This document shows positions 61,751-64,000 of a DNA stretch of 64,000 nt, one piece after another (position 1 is the first letter of the stretch; every line of letters begins with the position of its first letter). Source of the DNA: Pseudomonas cedrina subsp. cedrina (lineage in GTDB: Bacteria > Pseudomonadota > Gammaproteobacteria > Pseudomonadales > Pseudomonadaceae); NCBI RefSeq assembly GCF_001983175.1, contig NZ_MNPW01000013.1:147250-211249 (forward strand), written 5' to 3'. The notes below the pieces were generated by a model. That model was not told the origin of the DNA, ran no database searches, and saw only the letters and a list, made by a program, of their open reading frames with translations. A program made the position numbers and the translations under genes.

Positions 61751-62878
61751 ATGCTGCCCAATGACGAACAGCTGCAAATCAGCGACGCGGCCCGGCAATT
61801 CGCCCAGGAGCGCCTGAAACCCTTCGCCGCCGAATGGGACCGCGAACACCGCTTTCCCAAGGAAGCCATCGCTGAAATGGCCGAACTGGGCTTTTTCGGG
61901 ATGCTGGTGCCGGAACAGTGGGGCGGTTGCGACACCGGCTACCTGGCCTACGCCATGGCGCTGGAAGAAATCGCCGCCGGCGACGGTGCCTGCTCCACCA
62001 TCATGAGCGTGCACAACTCGGTCGGCTGCGTGCCGATCCTCACGTTCGGCAACGACCAGCAGAAAGCGCAGTTCCTCGAGCCCCTGGCCAGCGGCGCCAT
62101 GCTCGGCGCCTTTGCCCTCACCGAGCCCCAGGCCGGCTCCGACGCCAGCGGCCTGAAAACCCGCGCGCGCCTGGACGGCGACCACTACGTGCTCAACGGC
62201 TGCAAGCAGTTCATCACCTCCGGGCAGAACGCCGGGGTGGTAATTGTGTTTGCCGTGACCGACCCGGCGGCCGGCAAGCGCGGGATCAGCGCGTTTATCG
62301 TGCCGACCGATTCGCCGGGCTACAGCGTGGCGCGGGTCGAAGACAAACTCGGCCAGCATGCCTCCGATACCTGCCAGATCCTGTTTGAGGACCTGAAGGT
62401 GCCCGTTGCCAACCGGCTCGGGCAGGAGGGCGAAGGCTACAGGATTGCCCTGGCCAACCTCGAAGGCGGCCGTGTGGGCATTGCCTCGCAGGCAGTGGGC
62501 ATGGCCCGCGCCGCGTTTGAAGCGGCCCGCGACTACGCCCGCGAGCGCGAAAGCTTCGGCAAGCCCATCATCGAACACCAGGCGGTAGCTTTCCGCCTGG
62601 CAGACATGGTCACGCAAATCGCGGTAGCCCGGCAGATGGTGCATTACGCCGCCGCCCTGCGCGACAGCGGCAAGCCCGCGCTGGTGGAAGCCTCGATGGC
62701 CAAGCTGTTTGCGTCGGAAATGGCCGAAAAAGTCTGCTCCGGCGCCTTGCAAACCCTGGGCGGTTACGGTTACCTGAACGACTTCCCCCTTGAGCGGATC
62801 TACCGCGACGTGCGGGTCTGCCAGATTTACGAAGGCACCAGCGATATCCAGCGCATGGTCATCTCACGCAATCTCTAA
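61751..62878 (+). CDS. Acyl-CoA dehydrogenase, short/branched-chain type
   Basis: 375 residues. FAD/substrate segments are GAFALTEPQAGSDASGLKT and the C-terminal VCSGALQTLGGYGYLNDFP. The catalytic Glu is the one in CQIYEGTSDIQRMV, the position used by short-chain acyl-CoA dehydrogenases. It introduces the 2,3 double bond, probably into 2-methylbutyryl-CoA or butyryl-CoA. Third gene of the operon. Confidence 0.93.
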   Translation: MLPNDEQLQISDAARQFAQERLKPFAAEWDREHRFPKEAIAEMAELGFFGMLVPEQWGGCDTGYLAYAMALEEIAAGDGACSTIMSVHNSVGCVPILTFGNDQQKAQFLEPLASGAMLGAFALTEPQAGSDASGLKTRARLDGDHYVLNGCKQFITSGQNAGVVIVFAVTDPAAGKRGISAFIVPTDSPGYSVARVEDKLGQHASDTCQILFEDLKVPVANRLGQEGEGYRIALANLEGGRVGIASQAVGMARAAFEAARDYARERESFGKPIIEHQAVAFRLADMVTQIAVARQMVHYAAALRDSGKPALVEASMAKLFASEMAEKVCSGALQTLGGYGYLNDFPLERIYRDVRVCQIYEGTSDIQRMVISRNL

Positions 62879-62889
62879 GGAGCCACTAC

Positions 62890-63663
62890 ATGAGTTACGA
62901 AACCATTTTGCTCGACGTCCAGGGCCGCGTCGGGCTGATCACCCTTAATCGCCCCCAAGCCTTGAACGCCCTGAACGCGCAACTGGTCAGCGAGTTGAAC
63001 CACGCGCTGGACGGACTGGAAGCCAACCCCGAGATCGGCTGCATCGTGCTGACCGGTTCGAAGAAGGCTTTCGCCGCCGGTGCCGACATCAAGGAAATGG
63101 CCGAGCTGACCTACCCGCAGATCTACCTCGACGACCTGTTCAGCGACAGTGACCGTGTGGCCAACCGCCGCAAACCGATCATTGCCGCCGTCAATGGCTT
63201 CGCCCTCGGCGGCGGTTGTGAACTGGCCCTGATGTGCGACTTTATCCTGGCCGGTGACAACGCCAAGTTCGGCCAGCCCGAAATCAACCTTGGCGTATTG
63301 CCGGGCATGGGCGGCACCCAGCGCCTGACCCGCGCGGTCGGCAAGGCCAAGGCCATGGAAATGTGCCTGACCGGGCGCTTTATCGACGCGGTTGAAGCCG
63401 AGCGCTGCGGGATTGTCGCGCGAATCGTGCCGGCCGATGAGCTGCTGGAAGAAGCGCTGAAAGTCGCCACCCTGATCGCCGGCAAGTCGGTGCCGATCAG
63501 CATGATGGTAAAGGAAAGCGTGAACCGCGCGTTTGAAGTGAGCCTGTCCGAAGGCGTGCGCTTCGAGCGCCGGGTGTTCCACGCGGCATTTGCGACGCAG
63601 GATCAGAAGGAAGGCATGGCGGCATTCGTGGCCAAGCGGGCGCCGGAGTTCAGGGACAAGTAA
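62890..63663 (+). CDS. Enoyl-CoA hydratase
   Basis: 257 residues after AAGGAG. The oxyanion-hole segments FAAGADIKEMAE and GFALGGGCELALMCDFILAG are typical, with catalytic Glu residues in GGGCELAL and GQPEINLGVLPGMGGTQRL. It hydrates the enoyl-CoA produced by the previous gene product. Last gene of the operon; a REP-like repeat follows. Confidence 0.94.
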   Translation: MSYETILLDVQGRVGLITLNRPQALNALNAQLVSELNHALDGLEANPEIGCIVLTGSKKAFAAGADIKEMAELTYPQIYLDDLFSDSDRVANRRKPIIAAVNGFALGGGCELALMCDFILAGDNAKFGQPEINLGVLPGMGGTQRLTRAVGKAKAMEMCLTGRFIDAVEAERCGIVARIVPADELLEEALKVATLIAGKSVPISMMVKESVNRAFEVSLSEGVRFERRVFHAAFATQDQKEGMAAFVAKRAPEFRDK

Positions 63664-63692
63664 CCCGTTCTCAAGAACTGTGGAGATCAAAA

Positions 63693-63777
63693 TGTGGGAG
63701 CTGGCTTGCCTGCGATGCAGACGACTCGGTTCATCAGTCTCACCGAGGCGATGCCATCGCAGCATAGGTATCTACAC
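63693..63777. repeat. Degenerate REP element
   Basis: GTGGGAGCTGGCTTGCCTGC is followed by GCGATGC...GCATCGC-type pairing but no full right arm. It ends in ATAGGTATCTACAC (63764-63777), the same motif found beside the other REP elements here. Confidence 0.7.
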
Positions 63778-63785
63778 AACTTTCG

Positions 63786-63898
63786 ACGGTGTGTGGCGAG
63801 GGCGGCCTACGGGCCGACCGTTTTTTTGGGTTTGACCGAGTACATATCCGTTGCTGCGGTAACGGCGGCTTAGGGTTCCGCCCTTACGGCCAGCCCTT
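63786..63898. repeat. Part of a larger Pseudomonas intergenic repeat
   Basis: The stretch GCGAGGGCGGCCTACGGGCC... and the later TACATATCCGTTGCTGCGGT and TTAGGGTTCCGCCCTTACGG look to me like a family found between genes in many Pseudomonas genomes. I cannot verify this without searching. It carries several stray open frames on the minus strand that I do not accept as genes. Confidence 0.4.
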
Positions 63899-64000
63899 TC
63901 AAGGTCTTTTGGTTTTAGCGGCCTTGAGCACCCGATCCGTCGACACGTGGGCATTCGCAGCTTTGCCTTCAAGCCACTCTTTGGGTTTAGGTACCTTCGG
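63899..64000 (-). CDS. C-terminal end of an unknown gene, cut by the window edge
   Basis: 34 codons are open from the edge to a TGA at 63899-63901. The peptide ends EWLEGKAANAHVSTDRVLKA then AKTKRP, lysine-rich and helical. It has no homology I recognise. Codon use is consistent with coding, and a repeat begins immediately after the stop. Confidence 0.4.
   Translation of the reverse strand, partial: PKVPKPKEWLEGKAANAHVSTDRVLKAAKTKRP

Noticed and set aside
59654..62752. Very long open frame on the minus strand (about 1030 codons) opposite the acyl-CoA operon
   Set aside because: It mirrors four well-supported plus-strand genes, has histidine/glycine-rich composition typical of antisense high-GC frames and shows no domain.
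63772..63972. 66-codon minus-strand frame at the window end
   Set aside because: It runs through a repeat family and overlaps, in a different frame, the better-supported C-terminal gene fragment.

Overview
The window looks like a chromosomal segment of a Pseudomonas from the fluorescens group. This rests on high-GC coding sequence with dense bidirectional packing, an MvaT/MvaU-type nucleoid protein, several families of Pseudomonas REP palindromes between genes, and a gene set (hpd, azlCD, modABC, ada/alkB, ahpCF, gor, galU, CdaR-glycerate kinase, branched-chain acyl-CoA degradation) typical of that lineage. No rRNA, tRNA, CRISPR array, prophage or intact insertion sequence was seen. Species assignment is inference; no alignment was run.

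Layout. 1-8.3 kb: a TerB/DUF533-type protein cut by the window edge, nested REP repeats, a LysE exporter, arsC-arsB without a visible arsR, azlC-azlD, small lipoproteins, a DUF1275 membrane protein and an ABC-F ATPase. 8.4-15.8 kb: topoisomerase IB, a molybdate operon modABC preceded by a near-perfect ModE operator, a nitronate monooxygenase, the alkylation-repair pair alkB-ada (Ada has lost most of its N-terminal zinc site) and small proteins. 16-26.3 kb: small lipoproteins, galU, gor, a divergent KfrA-like/tyrosine-recombinase pair that resembles the TnpT/TnpS cointegrate-resolution module of Tn4651-type transposons, ahpC-ahpF, gloA, a DUF4946 protein and an MvaT-family protein. 26.4-43.5 kb: mostly metabolism and transport, comprising a CSS-motif/EAL phosphodiesterase, two LysR-target pairs, hpd, RarD-like and EamA permeases, an aldo/keto reductase, an MFS-CdaR-glycerate kinase group, a GNAT acetyltransferase, an Asp/Glu racemase family protein and a DUF1254-type periplasmic protein.

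43.7-58.4 kb is the most unusual part. A plus-strand signalling operon encodes a large hybrid kinase (CHASE3-GAF-HisKA-HATPase-3xREC), CheR, a receiver-less CheB, a REC-histidine kinase and a single-domain response regulator, with a further single-domain regulator divergent from it. Facing it is a minus-strand group: a KaiC-like double ATPase, a histidine kinase with a degenerate N-terminal receiver, and a 1384-residue toxin-like protein. The toxin-like protein carries a C-H-D arrangement like that of YopT/AvrPphB (C58) cysteine proteases, plus a separate C-terminal module with an LS-x-C...H pattern that may be a second, deamidase-like active site. Its ribosome-binding region is predicted to be folded into a 12-bp stem.

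58.5-64 kb: a TPR protein and a four-gene acyl-CoA degradation operon (short-chain dehydrogenase, thiolase, acyl-CoA dehydrogenase, enoyl-CoA hydratase) of the type used for isoleucine-derived or short-chain acyl-CoAs. The window ends in repeats and the 3' end of a minus-strand gene.
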